From the NCBI GenBank assembly GCA_964020085.1, contig OZ026601.1, positions 8,480,335-8,544,334 of the forward strand: 64,000 nt of DNA. Direction: 5' to 3'. Of this stretch, positions 29,671 to 38,037 are shown piece after piece. Under the pieces are notes generated by a model. It ran no database searches and was not told the origin of the DNA. It worked only from the letters and a program-made list of their open reading frames with translations. Source of the stretch: Micromussa lordhowensis. Taxonomy: Eukaryota > Cnidaria > Anthozoa > Scleractinia > Lobophylliidae. A program made the translations under genes and the position numbers. Every line of letters starts with the position of its first letter. Positions within the stretch are counted from its first letter, which is position 1.

Positions 29671-29725
29671 TAAATAAAAAATTAAGAATTTAAAAAAAAA
29701 ATTAGACATATATTATTATATATAG

Positions 29726-32700
29726 ATGGATTTTAAAGTTAAAATTAAACCCAAAAAGATATCTGTGGACACATTACCAAAACCATCTCATTGGTATTGT
29801 AATACATGCAAGAAAAAATATTCAAAAGGGGGAAAATATCAGCATTTAAAGACAGATTTTCATAAGCTTAATGAAGCAAAAAAAGGTCCGCAAGGTCAGC
29901 CACTACCAGTCCCACCTGTCAACCCACAACCACGAAGATCTAAGAAACATGGAGATTATGTTGAAAATCGACTAATCCGATCAATTGCAGAAAGGAGACT
30001 AAGAGACTCATACCTTGGAGGTACTTTAATAGATGATCAGATAAGTCCCTCAGTCAATTTACCAGAACCATTAAGACCTACTGAATATAGACCACCTGCC
30101 CCAGTACCAAAACCACGTACAAAACCACCAACCGCTCCAGTGCCTTTACCGAGGCTAAAAATAATAAGACCTATAAAGCCTGTACCTACAAGACTTCAAA
30201 GAAAGGTTAAAAATGTGATTGATCAAATCGCTCCATATTATAGGCCTGAAACTATAAGAGAATTCAGAAGAAATTTGAAATTTATACCTAAAGACATCAC
30301 TATTACTGAGCGATCCAATGCATTAAGAGGTAATGTCAAATCTTATGAAGTGCCAATTATTAATACTTATGACCCAGGGGTACAGTTAAATAGTACTAAA
30401 CGAGCAATATTTGATCTTTTAATGAAATTATTAACAGTCAAAAGGGGATTCAAATACAATACTACACTAAGGGTTCGATTATCAAAGAGTACTGAGGATG
30501 GTGTCATTTACAGAGAACCTTATTTTAACGCTGGCCCTTTTACGGTGACCAATAGACTAGATATAGAAGAGTCTATCGATAATGGTATTGAAAGAATTTT
30601 AGAGTTAATAGCTGTTTGGCTATCTGAAGGTTCTGGTTGGGTATTTGAATCAGTAAAATTACATATCATTAATATTGTCTCTTACTTTCCATTAAGAGGA
30701 TCATCATATATTGAACTACCTGAAGAACTACGTAACCCTATGAAGGGTTTAATCAATCTCAAAAATACAGACAATAAATGTTTCCTATGGTGTCATAATA
30801 GGCATTTAAATCCACTTATAGTTCATCCGGAAAGAATAACCAAGGCAGATCGAGAATCTGTCAAACGGTTAGATTACACTGGTATCACTTTTCCAGTCAC
30901 TGTAAAAGATATTTATAAGATTGAAAAGCAAAATAAGATTAATATCTGTGTATTTGGTTATGATGGAGAAGCTTATCCTATCAGAATATCAGAAACTAAT
31001 TTTACAGACCACTTGGAATTACTATGGATTGAAGAAGGAGACAAGAGCCACTATGTGCTCATCAAGGATTTCGATCGATTTATGTTTTCATTCAATGATC
31101 ACAAAGAAAAGAAATATTTTTGTTTGCGTTGTCTACATTGTTGTAGTTCTGCTAGTGTCCTAGAAGATCACAAGCAAGATTGCCTGCTCCTTAATGGAGC
31201 TCAAGCGATAAAGATGCCCGAGGCAGGATCAAAAATTTATTTTAAAAATCACAAAAAAATGTTACCTGCACCTTTCGTAATTTACGCTGATTTTGAATCA
31301 ATCACAGAAAAAATAGACGGTTGCCTACCTAGTGATGATAAATCTTACACTAGTACTTATCAAAGTCATAAGGCTTGTAGTTACGGATATAAATTAGTCT
31401 GTAGATATGATAATAGTTATTCCAAACCAGTAGAAATATACCGTGGAGAAGATTGTATCGAAAAATTTATCATGAAAATGTTGAGTGAAGTAAAAGATTG
31501 TATAAAAATAGTTATAGAACATTTCCAGAAACCATTAGTTATGACTGATAAAAATGAAACACATTTCCAAAATTCTACTATATGTCATATTTGTGAGAGA
31601 AAATTTAATGAAGAAAAAGATAAAGATAAACCTTCAAAACAAAAAGTTAGAGATCACTGCCATATTACAGGTAAATATCGTGGTGCTGCTCATAGTAATT
31701 GTAATCTTAAATGGTCTATTAGTGCAGAAAATTTAAAAATTCCAGTAATATTTCATAATCTTAAAGGTTATGACTGCCATTTTATCATGCAAAATATTGG
31801 TCATTTAATAAGACAAGATTTTAATATTAATGTTGATGTTATAGCAAGTAATTTTGAGAAATATATTGGCTTTAGACTAGGTAATTATTTGACTTTCATT
31901 GACAGTTTTTCATTTATGAGTCAGAGTTTAGATCGACTAAGCAGTAATTTAAGTGATAATGCATTCTTTTATTCAAAGAAAGCTTTTCCAAATGATGATC
32001 AATTTAGATTAATAAAGCGAAAAGGTGTTTACCCTTATGATTACATGGACTCATTCCAGCGATTCAGTGAGAAGTCTTTACCAGCAAGAGAAGATTTTTA
32101 TAGTATTTTGAATGATACAAATATTTCAGAGAGTGACTATGAGCACGCAAAACAAGTATGGAGTGAATTCCAAATTAAAGACTTAGGTGATTATCATGAT
32201 TTATATTTGCGTACAGATGTACTGCTCCTAGCGGATGTATTTGAAAGTTTTAGAGGAACATGCCAGACAAACTATAGGCTAGATCCTTGTCATTATTATT
32301 CAGCGCCTGGCTTATCTTGGGATGCATTACTGAGAATGACAGGGGTAAATCTAGACTTAATCGCAGACCTAGATCAACAACTCTTCATTGAAAAAGGGAT
32401 GCGTGGAGGTATTAGTACTATTACTCATAGACACGCAGTTGCAAACAACAAGTATATGAAGTGTTATAATCCAGAAGATGAAAGTAGTTATTTAATGTAT
32501 TTAGATGCAAATAATCTTTATGGATGGGCTATGTCACAGTCACTTCCAACTAAAGATTTTAAATGGATTAACTCTGAAGATTTCATCTTAGAAAATTACA
32601 AAAATAATACAAAAAAAGGTGCCATTTTAGAAGTAGATTTAGAATATCCAGAAGAGCTACACGATTTGCATAATGATTATCCATTAGCACCAGAAAAGAT

Positions 32701-33748
32701 TTTAATCACTGATAATATGTTATCAAAGTATTGTAAAGATTTAAAAGAAAAAGAAAATATTAGCAGTGGTAGAGTTCACAAGTTGGTTCCTAATCTAAAG
32801 AATAAAGAAAAGTATGTATTACATTACAAAAATTTACAGCTTTATTTATCTCTTGGTATGAAGTTGAAAAAGGTTCATAGAGTATTGGAATTTACTCAGC
32901 GACCATGGATGAAACGATACATTGATTTAAACACAGAGAAAAGAACAATGGCTAAGAATAGTTTTGAAAAGGACTTCTTTAAGCTGATGAATAACTCTGT
33001 GTTTGGTAAAACTATGGAAAACTTGAGAAAAAGATCTAATATTAAATTAGAAACGGATCCGGATCATTTATTGAAATTGACAAGGCAACCAATGTATGTT
33101 TCTAGTAAAATATTTGATGAAAATTTAGTTGGGGTACAAATGAAAAAGGCTAGACTAGTCTTAGATAAACCCTCTTATGTTGGATTCTCTATTCTAGATC
33201 TAAGTAAAACATTAATGTATGACTTCCATTACAACTATATCAGAAAAAAATACCCTGTTGCAAAGTTACTTTTTACTGATACTGATTCTTTATTTTACCA
33301 TATAAAAGCAGAAGATCTTTATAGTGATTTATATAAAGATAAAGAAAGGTTTGACAATAGTGATTATCCCAAATCGTCAGAGTTCTTTTTTGCAGAAAAT
33401 AAAAAAGTAATTGGTAAATTCAAAGATGAAGCAGCTGGTGATCCAATCACTGAATTTGTTGGTCTAAAAAGTAAAATGTATAGTTACAAGACAGAAAACA
33501 AGGAAAACAAGACTGCTAAAGGTGTCAAGAAGAATGTCATTAAGAGTGAATTATCTCTCTCTGATTATCGTGATACCTTACAAAAATGTAATACTATGAG
33601 GCATAAGATGCGAACTATCCGGTCAGAGTATCATCAGATATCTAGTTACCAAATTAATAAAGTATCATTATCACCTTTTGATGATAAAAGATATATTTTA
33701 GATGATGGTATCAGTAGTTATGCATATGGAAATTTTAATATTTCATAA
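29726..33748 (+). CDS. Protein-primed family B DNA polymerase with HNH module (Polinton 1)
   Basis: A 1340-aa protein, intact. It has an N-terminal U1-like zinc finger (HWYCNTCKKKYSKGGKYQHL, about 22-43), a Pro-rich linker (about 60-160) and a long N-terminal region. The exonuclease motif Exo I is YADFES (about 519). An inserted Cys/His endonuclease-VII-like module lies at about 615-665 (ICHICERKF ... VRDHCHITGKYRGAAH). Exo II is HNLKGYDCHF (about 676). Palm motif A is LDANNLYGWAMSQ (about 925), motif B is FKLMNNSVFGK (about 1086) and motif C is FTDTDSLFY (about 1183). It replicates the linear element using a protein primer. ATG preceded by ATTATATATAG. It is clearly a different lineage from the Polinton 2 PolB. 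Confidence 0.96.
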   Translation: MDFKVKIKPKKISVDTLPKPSHWYCNTCKKKYSKGGKYQHLKTDFHKLNEAKKGPQGQPLPVPPVNPQPRRSKKHGDYVENRLIRSIAERRLRDSYLGGTLIDDQISPSVNLPEPLRPTEYRPPAPVPKPRTKPPTAPVPLPRLKIIRPIKPVPTRLQRKVKNVIDQIAPYYRPETIREFRRNLKFIPKDITITERSNALRGNVKSYEVPIINTYDPGVQLNSTKRAIFDLLMKLLTVKRGFKYNTTLRVRLSKSTEDGVIYREPYFNAGPFTVTNRLDIEESIDNGIERILELIAVWLSEGSGWVFESVKLHIINIVSYFPLRGSSYIELPEELRNPMKGLINLKNTDNKCFLWCHNRHLNPLIVHPERITKADRESVKRLDYTGITFPVTVKDIYKIEKQNKINICVFGYDGEAYPIRISETNFTDHLELLWIEEGDKSHYVLIKDFDRFMFSFNDHKEKKYFCLRCLHCCSSASVLEDHKQDCLLLNGAQAIKMPEAGSKIYFKNHKKMLPAPFVIYADFESITEKIDGCLPSDDKSYTSTYQSHKACSYGYKLVCRYDNSYSKPVEIYRGEDCIEKFIMKMLSEVKDCIKIVIEHFQKPLVMTDKNETHFQNSTICHICERKFNEEKDKDKPSKQKVRDHCHITGKYRGAAHSNCNLKWSISAENLKIPVIFHNLKGYDCHFIMQNIGHLIRQDFNINVDVIASNFEKYIGFRLGNYLTFIDSFSFMSQSLDRLSSNLSDNAFFYSKKAFPNDDQFRLIKRKGVYPYDYMDSFQRFSEKSLPAREDFYSILNDTNISESDYEHAKQVWSEFQIKDLGDYHDLYLRTDVLLLADVFESFRGTCQTNYRLDPCHYYSAPGLSWDALLRMTGVNLDLIADLDQQLFIEKGMRGGISTITHRHAVANNKYMKCYNPEDESSYLMYLDANNLYGWAMSQSLPTKDFKWINSEDFILENYKNNTKKGAILEVDLEYPEELHDLHNDYPLAPEKILITDNMLSKYCKDLKEKENISSGRVHKLVPNLKNKEKYVLHYKNLQLYLSLGMKLKKVHRVLEFTQRPWMKRYIDLNTEKRTMAKNSFEKDFFKLMNNSVFGKTMENLRKRSNIKLETDPDHLLKLTRQPMYVSSKIFDENLVGVQMKKARLVLDKPSYVGFSILDLSKTLMYDFHYNYIRKKYPVAKLLFTDTDSLFYHIKAEDLYSDLYKDKERFDNSDYPKSSEFFFAENKKVIGKFKDEAAGDPITEFVGLKSKMYSYKTENKENKTAKGVKKNVIKSELSLSDYRDTLQKCNTMRHKMRTIRSEYHQISSYQINKVSLSPFDDKRYILDDGISSYAYGNFNIS

Positions 33749-33753
33749 TATAT

Positions 33754-33939
33754 ATGCCTGTCCCTAATTTTAAAAAATTTTTAACTGAAGACCCACTTCA
33801 TGATACTGATAGTAGTGACAGTGATTATAATCCTGATTCAGATGAGGAATCGACGAGCAGTGAGGAATCAACGAGCAGTGAGGAATCAACGAGCAGTGAG
33901 AGTGAAGATTACTCTACTTTAAAGAATAAAGTATATTAA
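33754..33939 (+). CDS. Small acidic Ser/Glu-repeat protein (Polinton 1)
   Basis: 61 aa, starting 6 bp after the PolB stop and preceded by AATATAT. It consists of an Asp/Ser-rich stretch and three direct repeats of ESTSSE. It is intrinsically disordered by composition. No family recognised. The position between PolB and the VLTF3-like gene and the start-proximal motif argue that it is a real gene. Confidence 0.5.
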   Translation: MPVPNFKKFLTEDPLHDTDSSDSDYNPDSDEESTSSEESTSSEESTSSESEDYSTLKNKVY

Positions 33940-33944
33940 TTATT

Positions 33945-34934
33945 ATGATGAACAAAGAGACCATTGGCAATCTACATCGTAAAAAAATTTCAGAAATTGT
34001 TCTCAAAGAAAAAAAAATACCAGATTTAAAAAAAAAAATTCTAAATTTATCCATCAAAAAAGATTATTCTAGAATTGATCAAATTGAACAAATAAGGTTA
34101 GAAAATGAAATAAATGATATCAAAAATCTTCGTACTAGTTATTTATTAAAGAATGCTATTTTACTTTTTTTACATACAGAAAATAGAGCAAAACATTTTG
34201 TTGTTGATAATTCTTATTATAAAAGGTATAAATATAATATCTTCCCTGATGAACTACAATACAGTGAAAATAATATAAATGAAGATAACTATTGTTATAC
34301 ATGTGAAAAATTTCGAGTATTGAACGTCGATGAAGGGATAAGTACTTGTCTAAGTTGTGGAATAAGCATAAATGTCTCAACAAATCCAGAAAAATCATCT
34401 ATAAAAACCGCAGAAAATGATTACAAAAGATATAATCATTTTTGTGACTGTGTAGCCAATATCCAAGGCAAAGAAAGTTTTAAAGTCTCAGAAGATGTTA
34501 TTAATAATATTTTCAAAGAAATCATTCGTGAAAGGATGGAAAATTCTTTGGAAAAGTTAACTGAATCAGATATCAAAAGACATCTTAAAAAACATCGTAA
34601 ATTAAATTATTATAATCATACCACCCAAATATTGTATAGAATAACAAAAATACCTCCATTACAAATGACTTCTATAATGGAAGAAAAAATGAAAATGAGG
34701 TTTTTACAAATTCAGGAGCCATTTGAATTATTTAAAGGTAAAAATAGAAGAAATTTCTTTTCCTATTCATATATCATTTATAAATTTTGTCAAATACTTG
34801 GATATAATGAATTTTTACCAAAGCTAAAATTGTATAAAGATCGTTTAAAACTCTATGAACATGATAAAATTTGGAAAAAAATCTGTGAACATCTAGGTGG
34901 TGAGAACGCTGGTTGGAAATTTATCAAGTCTTAA
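33945..34934 (+). CDS. VLTF3-like late transcription factor (Polinton 1)
   Basis: A 329-aa protein. After a charged helical N-terminus it has a zinc ribbon (CYTC ... CLSCG, about residues 116-141). The diagnostic block NDYKRYNHFCDCVANIQGKE follows (about 158-177), then a helical C-terminal domain. This is the arrangement of poxvirus late transcription factor VLTF3 and its homologues in large DNA viruses and some Polinton-like viruses. It would direct transcription of late (virion) genes from element-specific promoters. Last gene before the right TIR; the stop is at 34934 and the TIR starts at 34937. ATG preceded by TTAATTATT. Confidence 0.8.
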   Translation: MMNKETIGNLHRKKISEIVLKEKKIPDLKKKILNLSIKKDYSRIDQIEQIRLENEINDIKNLRTSYLLKNAILLFLHTENRAKHFVVDNSYYKRYKYNIFPDELQYSENNINEDNYCYTCEKFRVLNVDEGISTCLSCGISINVSTNPEKSSIKTAENDYKRYNHFCDCVANIQGKESFKVSEDVINNIFKEIIRERMENSLEKLTESDIKRHLKKHRKLNYYNHTTQILYRITKIPPLQMTSIMEEKMKMRFLQIQEPFELFKGKNRRNFFSYSYIIYKFCQILGYNEFLPKLKLYKDRLKLYEHDKIWKKICEHLGGENAGWKFIKS

Positions 34935-34936
34935 AA

Positions 34937-35181
34937 AATTACGCATCGTGAGAACAATCTAAATTTTACTATATCCTACACTATCCTACGCATTTTAGGC
35001 ATTTTTGTGCGTAAAATAGTATGTCTAATTTTTACGATATCTACGCTACTTACACTACCTACGCATAACCACGCTGTTTCAGTGTATTATATCATATATT
35101 TTAGACTCAGATTTTTACACTAACTACGCTGAGATGCGTAAAATCCAGAAATGTCCTAGTTCCCCCATTTCCTACACTACT
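34937..35181 (-). repeat. Polinton 1 right terminal inverted repeat (245 bp)
   Basis: Apparently exact reverse complement of 14975-15219, ending CCTACACTACT and followed by the duplicated GTTTTA. Confidence 0.95.
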
Positions 35182-35187
35182 GTTTTA
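35182..35187. repeat. Target site duplication of Polinton 1 (right)
   Basis: GTTTTA, matching 14969-14974. Confidence 0.95.
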
Positions 35188-35239
35188 ACTTATGGTAGGT
35201 CCTAGACCGAATGGGGATCTTGCGTTTCATTATATTAAG

Positions 35240-35385
35240 TAATATATCAAACACGAAAGGCCGTGTTTGACCACATTTCCAAACACCGAGAAGAGAGTCG
35301 AAAATACGACGCGCAGCGGAGTATTTTTGACGAACTTCGAGGTGTTTGGAAATGTGGTCAAACACGGGCTTGAGTGATATATCTT
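35240..35385. repeat. Foldback MITE inside a Polinton 2 gene
   Basis: GCCGTGTTTGACCACATTTC, extended by CAAACACC, is mirrored by GGTGTTTGGAAATGTGGTC plus AAACACGG, around a short centre containing CGACGCGCAGCGGAG. The outer ATATATCA / TGATATAT ends also pair. It is non-coding, and open frames across it are an artefact of the hairpin. Confidence 0.7.
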
Positions 35386-35721
35386 CTCAATCGAAACTGA
35401 AACTAAGGAGAAAACGGAGAAATAAGATCGTCAAAATCTATGCTAATTAAGATCAGATTTCCTTTGCTTAAACTTGATGAATTATTAATGAGTTTGAGAA
35501 GGATCATTTCACTGATGGCGTTAATATTTGGTCTTTGTTCGCAAGATCCAACATGACGTTTCGTCGTTTCGCATTGGCTTCCCGTAAGAGACCTTGCAAA
35601 AAGGTCTGGTTACGTCCGAAGAGACTTATGATGTCATATGATGACTGTCTGACACGGTTAGTTTTTATTGACCAGTTTAAAAAAAAATGACACAACACTC
35701 ATTATGACAACGCCTTTTATT

Positions 35722-36165
35722 TTAAACAATAATAGCTTCGTGAACAGACTTGGTAGAATAGAGTGCAATAAACGAATCGTAAATAGGTGGAGTAAAGTCA
35801 GTCACCACCTCGTCGAGGGTTTGCATCTTAACTAAGAAATGACTCATGTCCTCCAGTCCGCCTCTAGCAAAGTTCTTCAGTTCTATTAACGTATTTTCGC
35901 AGGTAGTGTAAGCAAATCGAGACATGTCCATCTTCACCGAGTACTTTTTAAACTCACTCCATCCTTTAATAAATGTAGCGGTTGCTGTCAGACCTACTAC
36001 AGTATAACTTTCTGCCCATATGGTTCCCGCCACAATACTGAGGGCCAATACTAGTAACGTTAAGGCAGTGAAAATAGCAAGAGATCGTTTGAAATGGTAA
36101 TACATTTGTAGCCGACACCACCATTGTTTGTGATAGGAAGCGTACAATCCGTCGAGTTGATGCAA
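35722..36165 (-). CDS. SLATT-like two-transmembrane protein (Polinton 2)
   Basis: 147 aa, intact frame. Same layout as the Polinton 1 protein at 15327-15806: a short helix with YASYHKQWWCRL, a basic patch, two adjacent TM helices (about residues 30-75, SLAIFTALTLLVLALSIVAG then VVGLTATATFIKGW) and a helical soluble tail. Sequence identity to the Polinton 1 copy is low but the order and spacing match, and both sit near the left end. That conservation across two lineages implies a useful accessory role, perhaps membrane targeting or host interference. Confidence 0.5.
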   Translation of the reverse strand: MHQLDGLYASYHKQWWCRLQMYYHFKRSLAIFTALTLLVLALSIVAGTIWAESYTVVGLTATATFIKGWSEFKKYSVKMDMSRFAYTTCENTLIELKNFARGGLEDMSHFLVKMQTLDEVVTDFTPPIYDSFIALYSTKSVHEAIIV

Positions 36166-36261
36166 TTCGTCCTAAGACGTAATGGCTACGTAAGGATCTT
36201 CTCCGCTTAACATTCGTACTTTTACAATCATTTTGTCTGACTTCTGCTTCTGACCCTGTAT

Positions 36262-36516
36262 TTATCGTCTTCGCGTTTTGCGGTAATATTTCACATTGTC
36301 GCTTGTCCCTTTCGCAGCTTGACCCATTAATTTAGCCCCTAATTTTGCAAAAGAGGGTGACGGTCCAGCTAAAAACATGCTAGCTCCTTCAGCTATTATA
36401 TCCACGAGTCTTGGTTTTCGTCTAAACATGGCTCCCCCTTTCTGTCTTTTCTTTGTCTTGGAGATCCTTTTACGTCGAACTCCCATTGTCTTTAATGCAG
36501 AACCAAAAGTCAACAC
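36262..36516 (-). CDS. Small basic virion-like protein (Polinton 2)
   Basis: 84 aa with very basic ends (VRRKRISKTKKRQKGGAMFR and VKYYRKTRRR) and a central amphipathic helix (LVDIIAEGASMFLAGPSPSF). The start may be at the second Met, MGVRRK. The Gly-Gly-Ala site GGAMF could be a protease cleavage site. Resembles adenovirus pX-type core peptides in composition; inferred. Confidence 0.45.
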   Translation of the reverse strand: MLTFGSALKTMGVRRKRISKTKKRQKGGAMFRRKPRLVDIIAEGASMFLAGPSPSFAKLGAKLMGQAAKGTSDNVKYYRKTRRR

Positions 36517-36637
36517 CCGTTTTTATTTACTTTCTCCGTTTTCGGGTCAGGTCTTCTAGGGCTTTTTTTGTACCAAAACCAGTAGTGTAGCAGCTGTCCA
36601 AAGCTGCTTTTGTTTTATCATTGTAGCAGCTGCTATT

Positions 36638-36835
36638 GTGTTAGGGATAGGGGCATTGTTTCTGTTGTTTGTTCTATTGTACTCTCAAAGGGTAGCAAGC
36701 CAATCATGTGAGACCTTAGGAGAGCTGCTACATCACCCACCAAAACCGGCAGCGGCTCCAGCGGCTCCTAAACGCGCCGTCCTCATATTTACAATGAATA
36801 CAAGCATTCAATCTGTCTTTTTTATAGTGTGTTGA
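36638..36835 (+). CDS. Possible small single-pass membrane protein (Polinton 2)
   Basis: An open frame continues from upstream without ATG. It encodes a very hydrophobic helix (VLGIGALFLLFVLLYSQRVA) followed by a Pro/Ala-rich stretch. It lies antisense in the gap between the basic protein and the ATPase. It has no ATG and no recognised family, so it may be a remnant or chance. Confidence 0.25.
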   Translation: MLGIGALFLLFVLLYSQRVASQSCETLGELLHHPPKPAAAPAAPKRAVLIFTMNTSIQSVFFIVC

Positions 36836-37479
36836 ACTGATGACAACGCATGAACCCTTCGTCACTTAATACATGACTAAGTATGTGCTGATCATCTCTG
36901 CTGGCTGGATGAAGATCTAATAACATGAACGCAAAGGGACTCTCATTGGTCACTTTCCGAAACGTCTCCATTACTTCTCTAAATTGGGTGGGAAACGATT
37001 GTTGTAATAAATTCCTTAATCCCAATTGGTCACGCCGATTTTTATACGCCGCAATGTAATGGGCATTTCGCGAAATGGTCTTGGCAAATTTTCCTACAGG
37101 AAACAGATCCTGACACAAGTAAATCACGGTAATTTTCTGATGATGGGAATGTTTAGTGAACAAGTCCAAGACATTTTTTATCGTTACCGCCTTCATCCAT
37201 TAAATGGTCCAGAGCTAAAATGCCTCCTTCAGGAAACCATTTGGGTAATAGAGTACTGTCTGGAATGCCTTCGTGAAAATGAACACCACCTTTTTTCAAT
37301 GTTTCAAACCCAGGCTGCCACGAGCCGTAACAGTAATGGATCCTGTCGAGAGGGGTTGCAAACAGGTCGGGGTTCTCTAGTAAGAGTCGAGTAGTAAACA
37401 CAGTTTTTCCACAACCCGAAGGACCTGCTATCATTAAACTAGTAGGGGTATTAAACTTAAACGCTTTACGTCTTTCCAT
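36822..37479 (-). pseudogene. Packaging ATPase, frameshifted (Polinton 2)
   Basis: The FtsK/HerA-type ATPase of Polinton 2. The first frame (37479-37153) holds Walker A GPSGCGKT at about residues 19-26 and Walker B ILALDHLMDE. The second frame (to 36822) holds the sensor segment ITVIYLCQDLF and the C-terminal domain ending DLHPASRDDQHILSHVLSDE. One frame change near 37180, in the overlap of the two frames, breaks the gene. Otherwise it is well preserved. Confidence 0.85.
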
Positions 37480-37520
37480 GATGACACACGGTTTTCAACT
37501 AATGTTTATTTCAACTTGCC

Positions 37521-38035
37521 TTAATATAAATGTAACAAATCGTAAATGTCGTGAGGGCGTGACCTCCGCGTGTCCTGCTGACACGGGGTCTCACAAATCT
37601 CTTGCCATGCTAAGGCGTCAATAATTCTATGCCTTAACCAATGACCGACTTGACGGTCATTCCCTACAAAGTCATGGCTACTAAATAAATCTAAAAACTC
37701 GTTCATGCTATGACCTCTGGCTCTAAGGACTAAAAACATCAAAGCATAATCGCGATTCTGACTAAACAACAATTGTAATGACTTTTCATTCACTGGTTGG
37801 TACTAGTTGGACACCCCATAACTATCCATCACTTGGCATACATTTCCCTCGCATTCCAGTGACGACCCGGTTCGTCGTGTGGGTCTGTATTGACAATGTA
37901 CGCTGTTGGACCTTCTTTTAGCACAAGCGATGGTAATTTATTGCAGGGCACTGTACGGTAAAACACTTGACTTAGTTTAGGATCTTGGGAAGCTAAGTGA
38001 TCCAACTGAAAATTGTCCAAGGGTACTCGCTCCAT
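37521..38035 (-). pseudogene. Adenain-like protease, broken and without its catalytic Cys (Polinton 2)
   Basis: The N-terminal part (38035-37829) starts MERVPLDNFQLDHLASQDPK and includes PTAYIVNTDPHDEPGRHW with the catalytic His. A frameshift follows, a remnant MDSYGVSN marks the Asp region, and the C-terminal part (37793-37521) contains RDYALMFLVLRARGHSMNEF. In active relatives the residues before DYAL are CG; here they are NR, so the nucleophile is lost. Together with the frame breaks this marks a dead gene. Confidence 0.8.
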
Positions 38036-38037
38036 CT

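Larger units (their letters stand above)
14975..35181. mobile_element. Polinton 1: young, nearly intact Polinton/Maverick
   Basis: It is bounded by perfect 245-bp inverted repeats (14975-15219 and 34937-35181) that begin AGTAGTGTAGG and end CCTACACTACT. The 6-bp duplication GTTTTA (14969-14974 and 35182-35187) flanks it, the signature of a Polinton integrase. The 20.2-kb element carries 21 tightly packed genes in two divergent blocks (minus: 15.3-21.6 kb; plus: 21.6-34.9 kb, with one small minus gene at 27.2 kb). Base composition is very AT-rich compared with Polinton 2. The gene set (double-jelly-roll capsid, penton, ATPase, protease, integrase, PolB) predicts a virion-forming element. Confidence 0.97.
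35182..35698 (-). pseudogene. Polinton 2 conserved gene, 5' part, split by a foldback MITE and Polinton 1
   Basis: The 5' part of the gene continued at 14407-14974. It begins in the frame from 35698 with FGRNQTFLQGLLREANAKRR and reaches LDLANKDQI, where a frameshift (near 35522) switches to NAISEMILLKL. A foldback MITE then interrupts. The part after it (KRKIPIRSRTYHKLK) runs into the Polinton 1 junction. The 'FLxxLL-xx-KRR ... INAISEMIL' pattern is one I recognise from small proteins of other cnidarian Polintons. Function unknown, perhaps a core or DNA-binding protein. Confidence 0.6.

Noticed and set aside
35177..35365. 62-codon minus-strand frame after the Polinton 1 right end
   Set aside because: Most of it is read from the hairpin of the foldback MITE; only the last residues are true Polinton 2 coding sequence.
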